Shown here piece after piece: positions 62,275 to 64,000 of a DNA stretch of 64,000 bases. How positions within the stretch are numbered: position 1 is the first letter of the stretch; every line of letters begins with the position of its first letter. Origin of the DNA: DATFDN01 sp963830565 (GTDB lineage Bacteria > Pseudomonadota > Alphaproteobacteria > Acetobacterales > Acetobacteraceae); assembly GCA_963830565.1 (NCBI GenBank), contig CAWHMO010000010.1, positions 496,001 through 560,000 of the forward strand, in the 5' to 3' direction. Both the position numbers and the translations under genes were made by a program. Under the pieces are notes generated by a model, which worked only from the letters and a program-made list of their open reading frames with translations, made no database searches and was not told the origin of the DNA.

Positions 62275-62835
62275 GGCGGTTCCCCCCCGATGCACCTGCG
62301 CTGCGCTCCATGCGTTTGCGCTGCGCCTCAGGCATCTGCCATGGATTAGAAATCTCGCCGGATTTGCTGTCAACCGGCTGCCCGGGACGCGAGTCGCGAA
62401 CTCAGCAACCCGAGCAGCGCGGCAACGGACAACTGGCGTCCCTGCCAGAGAGTTGCAGGTGGGGCGCGGAGTGGTTACAGCCGCAAGTCCCTGAAAAACT
62501 GGATCAAGGGATTACCGGAAATCTTGCGCCCTGCACGAGGGAACGGGAAGCACCTGCCAAGAGCCTCCCCGCGCGTCCGCCAGGGCGATACGCCCTAGCA
62601 CCTGGAATTATTGAACGCTGAAACGCATCGCCGAGGCTGTCACCGCGAGCCGCCTCTTGGTGGCGTGGCGATCCAGGCGGGCGACCCAGATGGGCGATAC
62701 GGTGCGGCGGGCCTGGATCGCCACGGCGCTGCGCGCCTCGCGACGACGGTTTCAGCGACCGCCGGTCGGCTTGGTCAGGGCCCGCGGTGCCCATGGCTCG
62801 CCCGAGGGCGGCGCCACCTTCCATATAGCTCCCAA
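62275..62835. other. Intergenic stretch between lactonase and cytochrome c
   Basis: 560 bases without a convincing gene. The right half is the REP-like palindrome at 62638-62745. 'GCCAGGGCGATACGCCCTAGCACCTGG' (62578-62604, shown in parts: CCAGGG and CCTGG arms) is a smaller dyad. ORFs here only translate the repeats. Confidence 0.5.
62638..62745. repeat. REP-like palindrome, 'GTGGCGATCCAG' family
   Basis: GTCACCGCGAGCCG ... GTGGCGATCCAGGC faces GCCTGGATCGCCAC ... GCGCCTCGCGACGACGG. The core arms GTGGCGATCCAGGC and GCCTGGATCGCCAC are exact inverted copies about 40 bases apart. This matches a widespread alphaproteobacterial intergenic repeat whose translation gives the familiar 'RGAQRRGDPG'-like string. 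Confidence 0.75.
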
Positions 62836-63702
62836 TCATTGCACTTTGTGCTTTTGCGGGGGCACCGTGCGCAGATAAGCGACGATTGCATCGAGGTCGG
62901 CATCCCGCAGCGTGCTGAGATAGCGCCACGGCATCGGCGACGCGAGCTGGCGTCCGTCGGGCGTCAATCCTCGCGTCAGCGCGGTTTTGATTTCCGCGTC
63001 GCTCCAGCTGCCAATCCCCGTTTCGCGGTCCGGCGTGATGTTCGGTGTAATCCGCGAGCCGAAGATGCCGTTCATCTTGAGGCCACCTGCACCGAGCTGG
63101 TGGTCGTAGTCGCGCTGTCCATTCGCGCCAAATGGCGTGTGGCACAGCATGCAGTGACCGATTCGCACGAGATAGGCGCCATTCGCCACCTTGTCCGCCG
63201 GATCGGGGTCGGGCACCACGCCCAGCGGAGGTCCGTAGTTCGCCGGAACCGGCGTGCGATAGCTGGATGCCGGAACCTTGCTGACGACCGGCGCCAGAGA
63301 GTGCAGATAGGCCGCAACCGCATATGCGTCGCGATCCGACATCACGCGATAGAGCCCTACCGGCATCGGCGGCCGCAGGGTCCTGCCATCCGGTGTGCGC
63401 CCCTCTCGTATCGCCGTGACGACCTGCGCATCGGTCCAGCCCCCGATGCCGGTCGCCGGATCGGGTGTAATGTTGGGGGGATAGGCCGTAAACACCGGCG
63501 TCGAGATCGCGGGACCACCGGAAAGCGGCACGCCGGACACAGTGCCGTCGGGCTCTTGCGGCGAGTGACAGTTGCCGCAGTTCAGTATGCCGTTGACGAG
63601 ATAGGAGCCGCGCTCAATGGGCGTCTCAGCCGATGCCTGTGCAAAAGCGGCCGCCAGGACCAGCGTTCCAGCGGCAACAACTCCGGTATGGCACGTTCCC
63701 AC
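62836..63702 (-). CDS. Periplasmic diheme cytochrome c
   Basis: A 288-residue exported cytochrome with a signal peptide (ends 'AAAFAQASA'). Two haem-binding motifs are visible: 'LNCGNCHSPQEPDG' and 'GHCMLCHTPFGAN'. Axial Met candidates are in 'RPPMPVGLYRVM' and 'ASPMPWRYLSTL'. The two halves are tandem cytochrome c domains with the same 'PNITPD-(P/R)-(A/E)-TGIG-(G/S)-W(T/S)DA' block. It would carry electrons from a periplasmic dehydrogenase to the respiratory chain. Confidence 0.93.
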   Translation of the reverse strand: MGTCHTGVVAAGTLVLAAAFAQASAETPIERGSYLVNGILNCGNCHSPQEPDGTVSGVPLSGGPAISTPVFTAYPPNITPDPATGIGGWTDAQVVTAIREGRTPDGRTLRPPMPVGLYRVMSDRDAYAVAAYLHSLAPVVSKVPASSYRTPVPANYGPPLGVVPDPDPADKVANGAYLVRIGHCMLCHTPFGANGQRDYDHQLGAGGLKMNGIFGSRITPNITPDRETGIGSWSDAEIKTALTRGLTPDGRQLASPMPWRYLSTLRDADLDAIVAYLRTVPPQKHKVQ

Positions 63703-63959
63703 ACTGCCCTCCTACCGACCGCTCTCGGCGCGCTGTGCTTTTGCTTCTGGCGCCGATCGACCAAATTACGCTCAGGAAAGCTCGATTGGCGAGAGGTTCT
63801 CATGCGCCCCCAACTCGATCATCACCAAGGGACGGGACGGAGGCGCACCGAAATGAGCTTCCGTTCAGGAGGGCGACAGCCTCGGCCTTCGCCATCAGCT
63901 GCGTCATGGGACACCCTGCCTAACTTGTCCTCGTGCCCGAAATCGGGCAGCATTCCGGT

Positions 63960-64000
63960 ATGAACAGACGAAACCTGCTGAAAGGCGCAGGTGCCATTCC
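63960..64000 (+). CDS. Start of a Tat-signal protein (runs off right edge)
   Basis: Thirteen codons, MNRRNLLKGAGAI, form the beginning of a twin-arginine signal (N-R-R-N-L-L-K). The rest lies outside. It is divergent from the diheme cytochrome c, so it may be the periplasmic dehydrogenase or binding protein that works with it. The 257-bp gap between them holds both promoters; no clear boxes were found. Confidence 0.6.
   Translation, partial: MNRRNLLKGAGAI

Noticed and set aside
62504..63145. A 213-residue minus-strand ORF overlapping the cytochrome gene end
   Set aside because: Its middle is the translation of the REP-like palindrome ('RGAQRRGDPG' type) and the rest is antisense or out of frame.
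1..64000. CRISPR arrays, rRNA and tRNA genes
   Set aside because: No regularly spaced direct repeats, no rRNA segments and no cloverleaf with a GTTCRAnYC arm were seen on either strand by eye.

Overview
The window reads as high-GC alphaproteobacterial chromosome. Gene content and order point to Rhodospirillales, most likely the acetic-acid-bacteria family Acetobacteraceae. The signs are leuS-lptE-holA-birA, cox3-DUF983-SURF1, hslVU, bamB-der, a RibA with an extra N-terminal region, and an mlaEFD set. This placement is inference from gene content; no rRNA or tRNA gene was seen.

Layout. 0-4.6 kb: partial SDR, Rap1a-like secreted protein, queC, ferritin-like protein, CoA transferase, lytic transglycosylase. 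4.6-8.7 kb: an sRNA with its own promoter and terminator, an Xre/RES toxin-antitoxin pair with palindromic upstream sites, a CoA-binding/MetY fusion, and a defective IS630-type element. 8.6-15.8 kb: enolase-superfamily enzyme, GST, two glycosyltransferases, hybrid histidine kinase. 16-25.5 kb: leuS-lptE-holA-birA, M32 peptidase, SURF1-DUF983-cox3 and an OmpR-type regulator. 25.8-30.9 kb: ribA, L,D-transpeptidase, a drug-type MFS pump and typA. 30.9-33.6 kb: an AT-rich islet with two HEPN-like ORFs separated by one in-frame amber codon, an SDR, and an AbrB/Doc toxin-antitoxin pair. 33.6-43.7 kb: hslUV, MFS, gshB, a small lipoprotein, an Uma2 remnant, a YfgM-like protein, bamB, der and a nucleoside hydrolase. 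43.7-46.4 kb: a second AT-rich islet with a PD-(D/E)XK-like ORF cut by an IS66 remnant, plus a decayed ~180-bp tandem duplication. 46.4-55.5 kb: a Tat-exported ThDP enzyme, M20 peptidase, EamA transporter, a cytosolic ThDP enzyme, MBL protein, MFS and a HIBCH-like enzyme. 55.6-60.1 kb: a solute-binding protein and the MlaE/MlaF/MlaD/lipoprotein transporter. 60.2-64 kb: a second defective IS630 copy, secreted SMP-30 lactonase, diheme cytochrome c and the start of a Tat protein.

Recurring themes. Nine chromosomal genes carry exactly one frameshift, and all nine fit one extra base. The affected genes include typA, gshB and mlaE, so base-level sequence error is the leading explanation, but the uniform sign deserves checking. 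GC-rich palindromic repeats recur, one of them inside birA. The most unusual genes are the HEPN-like pair, the Tat-dependent ThDP enzyme and the CoA-binding/MetY fusion.
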